Numbered from the stretch's first letter, positions 24,316 through 34,037 are shown. The stretch: DNA of 64,000 bases from an uncultured Muribaculaceae bacterium (GCA_910589055.1 CAJURN010000013.1:1-64000); one strand, 5' to 3'. The notes: generated by a model from the letters alone, not told the origin. A program made the numbers and translations.

Positions 24316-25194
24316 ATGTTACAAAAAAAAGACCTTCTTCTCAGCCTTAGCCAGCGCCTGATTCTGCTCGGCTGCCTGTTTATCTTTTGCTACGGCATCA
24401 CGATGGTGCTCGTGTATGTGCTCTCCGGCATGCTCGCGGGCAAGCCGGTGGCGGCCATGCGCATCGGAGCCGTCCTTCAGGATGTGATAGCGTTTATACT
24501 GCCCTCGGTCGCCGCCTGCATGATGATAACCCGCAAGCCCGCCGAACTCATGTGCCTTACTAAGGGAATCAATCTCCGTCAGGCAATATATGTGGTGCTT
24601 CTACTGGTGATTTCACTTCCTGCCATGGAGAGTCTGATCTATCTCAACGAAAACATATCTTTCCCCGAGAGCATGCGCGAATTTGCCCGGATGGCAAGAG
24701 AGATGGAAGACCGGGCTAGCGCCGCAATGCTTGAAATGCTCAAGGACACATCGGTCATCAGCTTGATTTTGAACTTACTTATTGTTGGAGTCGGCGCAGG
24801 CGTGTCGGAAGAATTGCTCTTCCGCGGAACTTTCCAGCGCATACTCACCACCGGCGGCGTCAACCGCCATGTAGCCGTGTGGCTTGTGGCACTTGTATTC
24901 AGCGCGCTTCACTTCCAGCTCTTCGGCTTTGCTCCGCGCGTACTGCTCGGAGCTTATTTCGGCTACCTCCTGCTGTGGTCGGGCAGCATATGGCTTCCGA
25001 TGCTCGCCCACACGCTCAACAACAGTATTTTCGTGCTCACAGCATGGTATCAGATGCGCTTCCACCCCGAAGTGCCGTTTTCGGGCGACTCAACCCTTTG
25101 GGGCGGGTGGCAGATTGTATCTTCGGTGGTGCTCACGAGCATACTGCTGATTTCTCTTTATGAATATTGCACCAAACGCAATAATAAAGCGTGA
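24316..25194 (+). CDS. CPBP (Abi/CAAX-like) intramembrane metalloprotease
   Basis: 292 aa, mostly hydrophobic with about eight membrane segments. The family's active-site motifs are intact: 'EExxxR' at Glu165-Glu166-Arg170 ('SEELLFRG'), 'FSALHF' with His199, and 'HTLNN' with His232/Asn236. CPBP members are membrane glutamate proteases, some processing prenylated or secreted peptides or giving immunity; the substrate here is unknown. It lies 12 nt after the trmN6-like gene and ends at a small terminator. Confidence 0.9.
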   Translation: MLQKKDLLLSLSQRLILLGCLFIFCYGITMVLVYVLSGMLAGKPVAAMRIGAVLQDVIAFILPSVAACMMITRKPAELMCLTKGINLRQAIYVVLLLVISLPAMESLIYLNENISFPESMREFARMAREMEDRASAAMLEMLKDTSVISLILNLLIVGVGAGVSEELLFRGTFQRILTTGGVNRHVAVWLVALVFSALHFQLFGFAPRVLLGAYFGYLLLWSGSIWLPMLAHTLNNSIFVLTAWYQMRFHPEVPFSGDSTLWGGWQIVSSVVLTSILLISLYEYCTKRNNKA

Positions 25195-25210
25195 GTGCCC
25201 CGCACTTTTT
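25194..25210 (+). terminator. Small terminator after the CPBP gene
   Basis: 5-bp stem AGTGC / GCACT with a CCC loop, followed by TTTT, starting at the last base of the stop codon. Confidence 0.5.
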
Positions 25211-25244
25211 GGGAGAATTAACACTAAATGCACGAGTTTTTTTC

Positions 25245-25252
25245 TAATTTTG
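25245..25252 (+). promoter_or_regulatory. -7 element upstream of the DUF5106-mnmA operon
   Basis: TAATTTTG, 38 nt before ATG 25291. No clear TTTG at the right -33 distance. Confidence 0.45.
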
Positions 25253-25290
25253 TGGAATATATCCGAAAACGTACACAAAGATATTATTGA

Positions 25291-26187
25291 ATGAAAAAAA
25301 CAATTGTCTCCATACTTGCCGCCGTCATGCTCGTGTGCTCTATGCCGTTCAGAAGCATGGCCGCCGACGGCGACCTCTTTCCCTACCCCGTTCCGCCCGA
25401 AGATCTGACGATGCTTCACCAGCGATGCAACTATCTGGTGGACAATTTCTGGAAACGCTGCAATTTCAACACAGCCTTTTCCTCAATGGAAAAGCTCAAC
25501 AACACATTCGGCGACTGGACCGGATTCATGCCCTACGCCACTCCCGACACCGTTTTCATGGCTATTGACAATCTGCTCGGCAAGGTGAAGAAGTCAGGCC
25601 CGCAGACCCTTAAAATAGCCCGTATGGCCGAAGGATGGCTCTACTCCGACACCGCCGACTTCCGCAGCGAGGAACTTTACCTGCCCTTCGCACGTGCGGC
25701 GGCCAACCACAAGAAAATTCCTGCCGACGACCGCAAGTACTTCGCAGCACAGGTCAAGGTTATGGAAAGCAGCGCTCCCGGAGCGATACTGCCCGACCTC
25801 AAATTCACGAAAAAAGACGGAACCGAGGGCAAACTCCACGACGTGAACGCGTCGAGCATCCTCATCGCCTTCGCATCCGACGACTGCATGGATTGCCGCA
25901 TGGAAGCCGTGCGTCTCTCGGCCAATCCCGACACCGACACACTTATCAAAGACGGCCGCATACAGGTGCTTTACCTCTTCGTGGCCGACCCGAAATCGGA
26001 GGCGTGGAAAGAACGTGCTGCGTCGCTGCCCGACAACTGGATTGTGGGCGCCATGCCTGATGCAAAGGAATATTTCCGCCTGACCCGCTTCCCGACCTAT
26101 TGCATAACCGACGAGAACCATAAGGTTGCCGTGAGCAATATTGCCATCGACCAGATTCTCAAAGCCTTCAACGTAATGTGCCGATGA
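25291..26187 (+). CDS. DUF5106 thioredoxin-like secreted protein
   Basis: 298 aa with signal peptide ('ILAAVMLVCSMPFRSMA'). The N-terminal helical DUF5106-type region (about 30-160) is followed by a thioredoxin-like domain ('PGAILPDLKFTKKDGTEGKLHDV', then 'SSILIAFASDDCMDCRM'). A redox CxxC-type motif is present as Cys199-Met-Asp-Cys202. 'FPTYCITDENHKVAV' is the cis-Pro segment. Likely a periplasmic thiol-disulfide oxidoreductase. Its stop overlaps the mnmA ATG (ATGA), so the two are translated together although one is exported and the other cytoplasmic. Confidence 0.85.
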   Translation: MKKTIVSILAAVMLVCSMPFRSMAADGDLFPYPVPPEDLTMLHQRCNYLVDNFWKRCNFNTAFSSMEKLNNTFGDWTGFMPYATPDTVFMAIDNLLGKVKKSGPQTLKIARMAEGWLYSDTADFRSEELYLPFARAAANHKKIPADDRKYFAAQVKVMESSAPGAILPDLKFTKKDGTEGKLHDVNASSILIAFASDDCMDCRMEAVRLSANPDTDTLIKDGRIQVLYLFVADPKSEAWKERAASLPDNWIVGAMPDAKEYFRLTRFPTYCITDENHKVAVSNIAIDQILKAFNVMCR

Positions 26188-27245
26188 AGACAGCCGCATT
26201 GATATCCGGAGGTGTCGACAGCGCCGTGGCCGTGCACCGGCTGCTCGAACAGGGCCACGACCTGCACCTGTTCTACATCCGCATAGGAATGGACAACGGC
26301 GAAGGCGACTGCTCGGCCGAGGAAGACATAGAAATGTGTACTTTCATCGCCCGCAAATTCGGCCTGCCGTTCGATGTCGTGTCGCTGCATGAGGAGTATT
26401 GGGAAAATGTGATGGAGTATGCCCTGCGCACGGTACGTGCCGGACTCACCCCCAATCCCGACATCATGTGTAACAAGATGATAAAGTTCGGCTACTTTGA
26501 AGACCGCTGGGGCAAGGATTTCGACATCACAGCCACAGGCCACTACGCTTCCACTGTGGAAGAAGACGGCTACAAATGGCTCGCCACGGCTGTTGACCCG
26601 GTGAAGGACCAGACCGACTTCCTGGCTCGCATATCCTACGACCAGCTCAAACACCTGATCTTCCCCTTGGGAGAACTGCCCAAGTCGGAAGTGCGCGAGA
26701 TTGCCATCCGCACGGGCATGCCCAACGCCTACCGCAAGGACTCCCAGGGAATATGCTTCCTCGGAAAAATAAATTACAACGACTTCCTGCGCCGCCACCT
26801 CGGAGAGAAGCCCGGTCCGATAATCGAACTCGAGACAGGACGCAAACTGGGCGAGCACCGCGGATTCTGGTTCCACACGATAGGACAGCGCAAAGGTCTC
26901 GGCCTGAGTGGAGGGCCGTGGTTTGTGGTGCGGAAGAACGTCCACGACAACGCCATATTCGTTTCAAACGGCTACGACACGGAAAAGCAATATGGCCGCA
27001 CGCTCCGCTTGAGCGAGATGCACTTCATCACCCGCAATCCCTGGGGCGAGAATGTGAGCGATGTCGACATAACTTTCAAAAACCGTCACATGCCCAATTT
27101 CATGAGCGGACGCATATCACGCGACGGCGACGAATACGTAATCGAATCGGCCGAGAAAGTCCAGGGAATCGCCCCCGGACAGTTCGCCGTAGTGTACGAC
27201 AACAAGTCGCGCCTCTGTCTCGGCTCGGGCATAATAACATTGTAA
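26184..27245 (+). CDS. mnmA: tRNA-specific 2-thiouridylase MnmA
   Basis: 353 aa from ATG 26184 (4-nt overlap with the preceding gene). PP-loop 'SGGVDSAV' at the N-terminus activates U34 with ATP; catalytic Cys96 ('NPDIMCNKMIKF') and persulfide Cys191 ('SQGICFLG') are both present; 'TATGHYA' and 'DQTDFLA' are further motifs. It makes s2U34 in tRNA-Lys/Glu/Gln with a sulfur relay. The N-terminus is a few residues shorter than in E. coli. A DUF151 gene follows after 4 nt. Confidence 0.93.
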   Translation: MKTAALISGGVDSAVAVHRLLEQGHDLHLFYIRIGMDNGEGDCSAEEDIEMCTFIARKFGLPFDVVSLHEEYWENVMEYALRTVRAGLTPNPDIMCNKMIKFGYFEDRWGKDFDITATGHYASTVEEDGYKWLATAVDPVKDQTDFLARISYDQLKHLIFPLGELPKSEVREIAIRTGMPNAYRKDSQGICFLGKINYNDFLRRHLGEKPGPIIELETGRKLGEHRGFWFHTIGQRKGLGLSGGPWFVVRKNVHDNAIFVSNGYDTEKQYGRTLRLSEMHFITRNPWGENVSDVDITFKNRHMPNFMSGRISRDGDEYVIESAEKVQGIAPGQFAVVYDNKSRLCLGSGIITL

Positions 27246-27249
27246 GAGC

Positions 27250-27924
27250 ATGGAAGACCGCATACGCCTACGAGTTTTAGGGCTGTCATACAGCCAACTC
27301 CAGACCGGAGCCTACGCCCTGCTGCTTGCCCAGGAGGACGGCCCGTACAGAATCCCTGTGGTTATCGGAGCCGCCGAAGCCCAGTCCATAGCCATAAAGA
27401 TGGAGGGTATTCCGACCCAGCGCCCGCTCACGCATGACCTTTTCGTGAGTTTCGCCCACGCTTTCGGCGTGAAGCTCAGGGAGGTTTTCATCTACCGCTT
27501 CGAGGACGGCATATTCTCATCGGAACTCACCTTCAGCGACGGCGAAAGGCAGATTGTGCTTGACGCCCGCACATCCGACGCTATCGCCATTGCCCTGCGC
27601 ACCCATGCCCCGATATTCACCACAAAGGCAATCCTGAGCGAGACGGGATTCATTTTCGGCGACGACATACTCAACGAAGAACCCACCGACGAGGAAGCAT
27701 GCAACGGCATCGAAGCCGACAGCGTGGCCGAAGAGGACACCTCTTCGATATATCCCGAAGACAGCTACCATGCCGAGGCTAAAGTGGAGAACTACTCAAT
27801 CGAGGAACTGGAGCGGACTCTGGAGAAACTTATTGAAAGTGAAAACTATGAGGAAGCCGCACGGATTAGCGAAATTCTCAACAAAAAGAAAAATAAAGGC
27901 AATGACTTCGATAAACAACATTGA
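27250..27924 (+). CDS. DUF151 bifunctional-nuclease-family protein with UVR motif
   Basis: 224 aa. The DUF151 domain (about 1-130) contains 'LPVVIG'-like 'IPVVIGAAEAQSIA' and 'LDARTSDAIAIALR', the family hallmarks. After an acidic linker, a C-terminal UVR helical hairpin (about 180-215, 'LEKLIESENYEEAARISEILNKK') is seen, the motif that in UvrB/UvrC mediates pairing. DUF151 members are called bifunctional nucleases in plants and Mycobacterium; activity here is unproven. It is 4 nt after mnmA. Confidence 0.88.
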   Translation: MEDRIRLRVLGLSYSQLQTGAYALLLAQEDGPYRIPVVIGAAEAQSIAIKMEGIPTQRPLTHDLFVSFAHAFGVKLREVFIYRFEDGIFSSELTFSDGERQIVLDARTSDAIAIALRTHAPIFTTKAILSETGFIFGDDILNEEPTDEEACNGIEADSVAEEDTSSIYPEDSYHAEAKVENYSIEELERTLEKLIESENYEEAARISEILNKKKNKGNDFDKQH

Positions 27925-27990
27925 AAAAATTGTTTACCCGTTGTAAGCCATTTTATAACCTGACACTATACTGAAACAAATCATTCTGAA

Positions 27991-29352
27991 ATGAAAAACT
28001 TTGCAATCAAAGCCCGTCTGTCGGCAATGAACTTCCTGGAGTTCGCCGTGTGGGGTGCCTACCTTATCTCTATGGGTATGTTCCTGGCCTCGAACGGCCT
28101 GGGAGAATACGTTTTCTGGTTCTACACCGTCCAGGGTCTTGTTTCCATCATCATGCCCGCGCTCATTGGCATAATAGCCGACCGTTGGATTCCCGCACAG
28201 CGCACACTCAGCCTGTGCCACATCATCGCAGGTATATTCATGTGTGCCACCGGAGCCGTTTCGGCAAGGATGCTCGCGGAGACAGGCACACTCGAATTCG
28301 GTCCGATATTTATACTCTACACCATATCCGTGGCCTTCTTCATGCCCACAATAGGCCTGAGCAACTCCGTGGCCTTCAATGCCCTGGAGCAGAAAGGGCT
28401 CAGCACGGTATCCGATTTTCCGCCGATACGCGTTTTCGGTACAGTAGGTTTTATCTTCGCCGAGCTGTTTGTCAACTTCGTTGCAATCGGAGGAACAACA
28501 ATACAGCACAGCTACACCCAGTTCTACCTCTCGGGCATCTTCAGCTTCATTCTGGCTGTCTACTGCCTCACGCTGCCCAACTGTCCCGTCAAGAAAGGCG
28601 AGACCAAGAGCCTTGCCGATGCTTTCGGACTCAAGGCCTTCCGCCTTTTCAAGCGCAAGGACATGGCGATATTCTTTATTTTCAGCATGCTCCTCGGCGT
28701 ATCGCTTCAGATTACCAACAGCTACGGCTCCACATTTATCCACCACTTCAATGCGGTGCCTGAATTTGAAGGCGGCTTCTGGGCAGCCAACCCCACATTC
28801 CTCATTTCCATATCGCAGTGTGCCGAGGCGCTGTGTATTCTTCTCATCCCCTTCTGTCTGCGCCGCTTCGGAATCAAGGGCGTAATGCTCATGGCAATGT
28901 TCGCATGGGTGCTCCGCTTCGGATTCTTCGGAATCGGCAATACTAACGCATCCGGCATTACCTTCCTCATCCTCTCCTGCATCGTCTACGGCGTGGCCTT
29001 CGACTTCTTCAACGTTTCGGGCGGTCTTTACGTCGACGCTCAGACCGATCCCTCGCTGCGCTCGTCGGGTCAGGGTCTGTTCATGCTCATGACAAACGGC
29101 ATCGGCGCCTCGCTCGGTACTTTCATCGCCGGAACATGTGTGGTAAACAAGCTCGTCAACGTTCCCGGTCTCGATGCCACACAGCAGCTTGAAGGATGGC
29201 GCGAATCATGGCTCATCTTCGCGGCATATGCCCTCGTGGTTGCCGTGCTGTTCATATTCCTGTTCAAGGAAAAAACTCCTGTCGAAACATCCAAAAAAGA
29301 AGTGAAAGCCGAGGAAAACCTTTCTTCCGACGCCGGAGGCTTCACAGAATAA
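27991..29352 (+). CDS. Nucleoside MFS permease (NupG/XapB-like)
   Basis: 453 aa with about 12 membrane segments. The N-terminus 'RLSAMNFLEFAVWGAYLISMGMFL' and 'ALIGIIADRWIPAQR' match the nucleoside:H+ symporter family. It imports nucleosides across the inner membrane. A charged cytoplasmic tail ('KTPVETSKKEVKAEENL') follows the last helix. rsmE follows 31 nt later and may be cotranscribed. Confidence 0.9.
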   Translation: MKNFAIKARLSAMNFLEFAVWGAYLISMGMFLASNGLGEYVFWFYTVQGLVSIIMPALIGIIADRWIPAQRTLSLCHIIAGIFMCATGAVSARMLAETGTLEFGPIFILYTISVAFFMPTIGLSNSVAFNALEQKGLSTVSDFPPIRVFGTVGFIFAELFVNFVAIGGTTIQHSYTQFYLSGIFSFILAVYCLTLPNCPVKKGETKSLADAFGLKAFRLFKRKDMAIFFIFSMLLGVSLQITNSYGSTFIHHFNAVPEFEGGFWAANPTFLISISQCAEALCILLIPFCLRRFGIKGVMLMAMFAWVLRFGFFGIGNTNASGITFLILSCIVYGVAFDFFNVSGGLYVDAQTDPSLRSSGQGLFMLMTNGIGASLGTFIAGTCVVNKLVNVPGLDATQQLEGWRESWLIFAAYALVVAVLFIFLFKEKTPVETSKKEVKAEENLSSDAGGFTE

Positions 29353-29383
29353 ACAACCCAAGACAACCCGACACCAACCCGCA

Positions 29384-30109
29384 ATGATACGTTTCCACGC
29401 TCCCGATATTCTCACGTCGCCCTACCTCCCGGAAAGCGATTCAAAGCACTGCATCAAGGTGCTCCGCATGCAAGCCGGTGATGAGGTGGAAGTGACCGAC
29501 GGAAAAGGACACATCTACCGCTGCCGCATCGTGGCCGAGAGCCATAAGCGCACGCCTTTGGAAATTGTGGAAACTATCAGCCTTCCCAAAGTCTGGAAAC
29601 CCGAAATCACCGTGGCCGTGGCTCCCACAAAGCACATGGACCGCATGGAATGGATGGTGGAGAAACTTGTGGAAATCGGAGTTGACCGCATCGTGCCCGT
29701 CCTGTGCCGCCGCTCGGAAAGACGCGAGATAAAGATTGAACGTCTCGAAAAAATCGCGGTCTCGGCAATGAAGCAGTCGCTGAAGGCCATTCTTCCGGTA
29801 ATCGACGAAATGACCCCGGTACTCGACTTCATCCGCAGCCAGAGCGATTCCGGTGCAAGCCGCTACATCGGCTATTGCGACGCATCAACCCCAAGATGTC
29901 TTCTCGCACGCGACTACATGCCTCCGGCCGATGCGACAATACTCATCGGCCCGGAAGGCGATTTCGCCCCCGAGGAAGTCAAAGCAGCCTTGGATGCCGG
30001 ATTCGTAGCCGCCACATTCGGCGACAACCGCCTGCGAACCGAAACAGCAGCCATCGTGGCATGCGACACTATACAGATAATCAACCAACGATGTGGCGAC
30101 GGGCTGTGA
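29384..30109 (+). CDS. rsmE: 16S rRNA m3U1498 methyltransferase
   Basis: 241 aa. N-terminal PUA-like domain ('HCIKVLRMQAGDEVEVTDGKG') and C-terminal SPOUT domain with 'KHMDRMEWMVEKLVEIGV', 'ERREIKIERLEKIA', 'IGPEGDFAPEEVKAA' and 'LRTETAAIVA', all RsmE hallmarks. It methylates N3 of U1498 in the 30S decoding region. 29 nt upstream of kdsA. Confidence 0.95.
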   Translation: MIRFHAPDILTSPYLPESDSKHCIKVLRMQAGDEVEVTDGKGHIYRCRIVAESHKRTPLEIVETISLPKVWKPEITVAVAPTKHMDRMEWMVEKLVEIGVDRIVPVLCRRSERREIKIERLEKIAVSAMKQSLKAILPVIDEMTPVLDFIRSQSDSGASRYIGYCDASTPRCLLARDYMPPADATILIGPEGDFAPEEVKAALDAGFVAATFGDNRLRTETAAIVACDTIQIINQRCGDGL

Positions 30110-30138
30110 CCCGACCCAATACATCCAACTAATAAGAA

Positions 30139-30969
30139 ATGAACCAATCAACATTAGAATATCTCCAATCCTCCGCTTCGGGCAATTTCTTCCTGCTTGC
30201 CGGACCGTGCGTGATTGAAGGCGAGGAAATGGCTCTCGACATCGCCGGCCACACGGCGGAAATATGCCGCCGCCTTGACATTCCGTATGTGTTCAAGGGC
30301 AGCTACCGCAAGGCCAACCGCTCGCGTCTTGATTCCTTCACCGGAATTGGCGACGAGAAGGCGCTGGAGATTCTTGCAAAAGTACGCAAGGAAATCGGCG
30401 TACCTGTCGTTACCGACATCCATGAGACAAGCGAAGCCGAACTCGCCGCCAAATATGTAGACGTGCTTCAGATTCCGGCCTTCCTTTGCCGTCAGACCGA
30501 CCTTCTTGTGGCTGCAGCCAAGACCGGAAAACTCGTCAACATCAAGAAAGGCCAGTTCCTCGCGCCCGAGTCGATGAAATTTGCTGTGGAGAAAGTGCGC
30601 CAGGCCGGAAACAATCAGGTGGCCGTAACGGAACGCGGCACCACATTCGGCTACGGCGACCTCGTGGTGGATTTCCGCGGAATCCCGGCAATGAAAGAAG
30701 CCACGGGAGCACCCGTCATCATGGACATTACCCACTCGCTCCAGCAGCCCAACCAGGCTTCGGGAGTCACCGGGGGGCGTCCTGAACTGATTGAAACCAT
30801 GGCACGCGCTGCAATAGCCACCGGTGCCGACGGCATTTTCATCGAAACCCACCGCAACCCTGCCGTAGCAAAGAGCGACGGTGCGAACATGCTCGCCTTC
30901 GACCGCCTCGAAGGCCTGCTCGAACGCCTCACCGCCCTTCGCCACACTATCAATAAGATTAATAAATAA
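30139..30969 (+). CDS. kdsA: 3-deoxy-D-manno-octulosonate 8-phosphate synthase
   Basis: 276 aa. Condenses arabinose-5-phosphate and PEP to KDO-8-phosphate for lipopolysaccharide. PEP and A5P binding motifs are 'FKGSYRKANRS', 'GVPVVTDIHE' and 'IKKGQFLAP'. Cys24 in 'LAGPCVIEG' occupies the metal-ligand position that is Asn in E. coli KdsA, so this is predicted to be the metal-dependent class, as in Aquifex (established from family work). Followed 4 nt later by a TPR gene. Confidence 0.95.
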   Translation: MNQSTLEYLQSSASGNFFLLAGPCVIEGEEMALDIAGHTAEICRRLDIPYVFKGSYRKANRSRLDSFTGIGDEKALEILAKVRKEIGVPVVTDIHETSEAELAAKYVDVLQIPAFLCRQTDLLVAAAKTGKLVNIKKGQFLAPESMKFAVEKVRQAGNNQVAVTERGTTFGYGDLVVDFRGIPAMKEATGAPVIMDITHSLQQPNQASGVTGGRPELIETMARAAIATGADGIFIETHRNPAVAKSDGANMLAFDRLEGLLERLTALRHTINKINK

Positions 30970-30973
30970 ATTT

Positions 30974-32578
30974 ATGAAAATATTACGTCCGCTTGCACTG
31001 GCTGCGGTTCTTGCCGCAGGTATCCTCTCCCCCACTTCCGCACTCGCTGATATCAACAACCCCATCACAAAGGCCGTGCTGAAGGTCTATGAAGAGCAAA
31101 TCCGGGAAAATCCCCGCGACTACATGGCCTATTTCAGCCGCGCAAACGAATATTTCCAGCACGACGAGCTTATCCGTGCGCTCGACGACCTGAACAAGGC
31201 TCTTGAATATGCTCCTGCGTCCGAAAAGGAACTCCGCTACGAATGTCTTATCCGCCGCGCCGACATATACAACCAGACAAAGCGTCCCGAACAGGCGCTT
31301 GCCGACCTTGAGGAGTGTATGAAGCTCACTCCCGACTCGTTCATCGCCCTGTTCAAAAAGGCCGACACGGAATTTGAACTTGGAAAATACTCGGAAGCAA
31401 AGGCCGACTATCAGCGTCTCCAACGTATGAACATGCGCAACCCGGAGGTGTTTATCGGACTGGCAAAAGTGGCTGTTAAGGAGAACAACCTCGGTACGGC
31501 CAACGAGTATCTCGACCAGGCGGTGACTCTCGATCCGAACAATGCCGAGACCTACGTGAGCCGCGCCAACGTGCGAAAGCTCATGGGCGACCACAACGGC
31601 GCCGTAGACGACCTCATTCTCGCCGTCAGCACCGACAGCAAGAAGACCAACGCCTTCCAGGAAATCGTTGACTACGGCAAGACCAACTATGCCGCCACCA
31701 TGGCCGGACTCAGCAACGCCATCAAGCAGGCTCCGCGCGTGGGAATGTTCCGCTACCTGCGTGCTGTAATTGCGCAGGCTCACTACAACTATCTCTCGGC
31801 AATCTCCGACTACGATTACATTCTCAAGGAGCGTCTCTACAACTACCACGGGTTATATGCCTCGATTGCAGAATGTGAATTTGCTCTCGGACGCTACTCC
31901 GACGCCCTTTCCAATGTGGATTATGCGCTTGCAAGCGTGAAAGACAACTGCGACTACTACGTGCTCCGCTCGCAGATTCTGCGCGCCCTTGGCCGAAACG
32001 ACGAAGCCGTGCAGTCGGCTGCCAACGCCCTTGTGTTCGACCGAAATTCCGGAGCGGCACTCACCGAAATGGCGATGTGCGAGATTGGCCGCAAGGACTA
32101 TGATAAAGCATCCGAGCTTCTCGGTGAAGCATCGCTCAACGATGCCGAAAGTCCGGTGTACTACATGCTGAAAGCGTGGGTGAATGAGACTTATCTCAAC
32201 CGTGCCGATGCCGCTCGCAAGCTCTATGCACAGGTTGCCGAAATGGATCACTTCTACATCGACAACGTACTTTCGCTCAAAGGCTTCGCTCAGCTGTTCA
32301 TGGGCGACGGTGAGGCCGGTGAACGCTGGATGGAAAACATTCTCAGCACCGTAAGCGACAACGACGGAATGATACACTACTACGGAGCTTGCTTCTTTGC
32401 CCGCAAAGGCAACTTCGACCGCGCCATCAAGTGTGCCGAGACCGCGCTCGAAAAAGGCTATGCCAACTATTACAACTGGACCGACTACTCCGACGGACTC
32501 GTCAACGTGGCTCCCCTGCGCGACGACCTCCGTTTCCTCAACCTTCTCAACCGCTACAATACAATCTTCGGAAAATAA
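30974..32578 (+). CDS. Exported tetratricopeptide-repeat protein
   Basis: 534 aa from ATG 30974, chosen because it opens with a signal peptide ('LRPLALAAVLAAGILSPTSALA') and lies just after the kdsA stop. Almost the whole mature protein is TPR: recurring 'A...Y..RA..Y......AL.DL..AL...P' units ('YMAYFSRANEYFQHDELIRALDDL', 'AETYVSRANVRKLMGDHNGAVDDL'). No catalytic domain. It is probably a periplasmic scaffold; partner unknown. A strong terminator ends the rsmE-kdsA-TPR group. Confidence 0.85.
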   Translation: MKILRPLALAAVLAAGILSPTSALADINNPITKAVLKVYEEQIRENPRDYMAYFSRANEYFQHDELIRALDDLNKALEYAPASEKELRYECLIRRADIYNQTKRPEQALADLEECMKLTPDSFIALFKKADTEFELGKYSEAKADYQRLQRMNMRNPEVFIGLAKVAVKENNLGTANEYLDQAVTLDPNNAETYVSRANVRKLMGDHNGAVDDLILAVSTDSKKTNAFQEIVDYGKTNYAATMAGLSNAIKQAPRVGMFRYLRAVIAQAHYNYLSAISDYDYILKERLYNYHGLYASIAECEFALGRYSDALSNVDYALASVKDNCDYYVLRSQILRALGRNDEAVQSAANALVFDRNSGAALTEMAMCEIGRKDYDKASELLGEASLNDAESPVYYMLKAWVNETYLNRADAARKLYAQVAEMDHFYIDNVLSLKGFAQLFMGDGEAGERWMENILSTVSDNDGMIHYYGACFFARKGNFDRAIKCAETALEKGYANYYNWTDYSDGLVNVAPLRDDLRFLNLLNRYNTIFGK

Positions 32579-32596
32579 ATCCTGAATATAAAGCCA

Positions 32597-32640
32597 GTTG
32601 AGGGTGTGTCAAAATTGACACACCCTCAACTTCATTTAAT
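32597..32640 (+). terminator. Strong terminator after the TPR gene
   Basis: Perfect 15-bp stem, GTTGAGGGTGTGTCA at 32597-32611 with its complement ending at 32630, loop AAAT, followed by a T-rich tail. Being symmetrical it could act in both directions. Confidence 0.85.
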
Positions 32641-32714
32641 TACCTTTTATATTCCACTTATAGAAAAACTTATTTTTTCACTAAAAATACCAATATATCA
32701 CTAATTAAAAAATT

Positions 32715-34037
32715 ATGAAACAATTTTTACTTCTTTCGGGTGCACTGGCACTTGCTGTCACCGCCCAGGCAGCAACTCCACGAACCTCCGATGATTTCAT
32801 AAAAAAATCACACCAGCGTTACGAACAGGGAAAGAAAGGTCCCCGCTATGCAAGCGTAAAGGGAGTATGGCTCCCCGGAACGCGCGCGGACTACTCAATG
32901 GGCTACGAAGAACCTAACGACTGGGTATTAGTAGAATCTACAACGTTTGAATACAATGAACTCGGTCAAAAAATCAAGGAAGAAGCAAACGGCAGAGTCA
33001 TAACCTACGAATACACCTCCAAAGGACAGCTTGCAAGCAGAACATCCATTGATGAATACGGAGGCTACAAGAACGAATACACCTACGATGACATAACCGG
33101 CAAGGAAACAGGAAGCGCCAACTACACTCTCGTAGACAATCAATGGGTTGTATCCGACCAGTGGGAGATGCGCATAACACGTAATGAGGATAACAACATC
33201 ACACGCATCGAAGAGTATTCGAAAGACTACGAGACAGGCGAACTCCAGCTGTCAAGCTATCGGGTTTATACCTATGGCACCGACGGTAAAATCAATGAAA
33301 TCGTCAATTATGATGTATGGCAGGGTGAAACCGAAGTGGAATTTCACCTTAAAGATATCGTGTGGGAGAACACCAATGGACAGCTGATTGTTGACGACAC
33401 CAACGATATGGATGCCGACGACTATTGCATGGGGAAGAACCGCGTGAAATCGGCCACGCTTCTCGACTTCGACGGCGACGAGGGTATAACTGCCTACATG
33501 ACGGCTGAATACACCGGCACTCAGGGCGACCTGAAGATGAAAATGAGCATCAACAACACGGTTTTCTACACGTATGAGTTCTCGCTTCTGGACGAAAACG
33601 GCAGTTACAGCGAATATGTGGAAGAAACAGACTATGATGTCGATGGCACAAATGTTACTTTCGGAAGTAAAGACACAGAAAAGTGCGTCGAAAAATATGA
33701 CTCATATGGCATCCGTACGGAGTACATGTCGGATTACAAATCAGAATCCTACGAATATAGCAGTAAGGAGATTGCCGAAGTGACCTACGATTCCGAATAC
33801 GGTTATCCCACAGAGGTGATTTTCAAGAGTTCATACGGTTCCGACGAAGAGCTTGCGCCTTATAGCCGTCAGGTATTCAGCGACTATGCCCTCTACACCG
33901 GAGTAGAGTCGCCCGTAGTAGAAGACAACGCACCGGTAGAATACTACAATCTCCAAGGCGTGCGCGTGACGAATCCCGCCACCGGCATATATATCCGCCG
34001 TCAGGGAACGAGCGTCTCCAAGGTTCTTATACGATAA
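32715..34037 (+). CDS. Secreted YD-repeat-like protein with T9SS C-terminal tail
   Basis: 440 aa with signal peptide ('LLLSGALALAVTAQA'). The middle is rich in tyrosine-containing beta repeats of the 'YEYTSKGQLASRT', 'YTYDDITGKETGS', 'YTYGTDGKINEI' form, like YD/RHS-type or DUF4595-like repeats. The last ~45 residues ('VEYYNLQGVRVTNPATGIYIRR') are a T9SS type-A sorting tail, so surface export is inferred. Function unknown. Its 76-nt upstream gap is A+T-rich without a clear TAnnTTTG. Confidence 0.78.
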   Translation: MKQFLLLSGALALAVTAQAATPRTSDDFIKKSHQRYEQGKKGPRYASVKGVWLPGTRADYSMGYEEPNDWVLVESTTFEYNELGQKIKEEANGRVITYEYTSKGQLASRTSIDEYGGYKNEYTYDDITGKETGSANYTLVDNQWVVSDQWEMRITRNEDNNITRIEEYSKDYETGELQLSSYRVYTYGTDGKINEIVNYDVWQGETEVEFHLKDIVWENTNGQLIVDDTNDMDADDYCMGKNRVKSATLLDFDGDEGITAYMTAEYTGTQGDLKMKMSINNTVFYTYEFSLLDENGSYSEYVEETDYDVDGTNVTFGSKDTEKCVEKYDSYGIRTEYMSDYKSESYEYSSKEIAEVTYDSEYGYPTEVIFKSSYGSDEELAPYSRQVFSDYALYTGVESPVVEDNAPVEYYNLQGVRVTNPATGIYIRRQGTSVSKVLIR

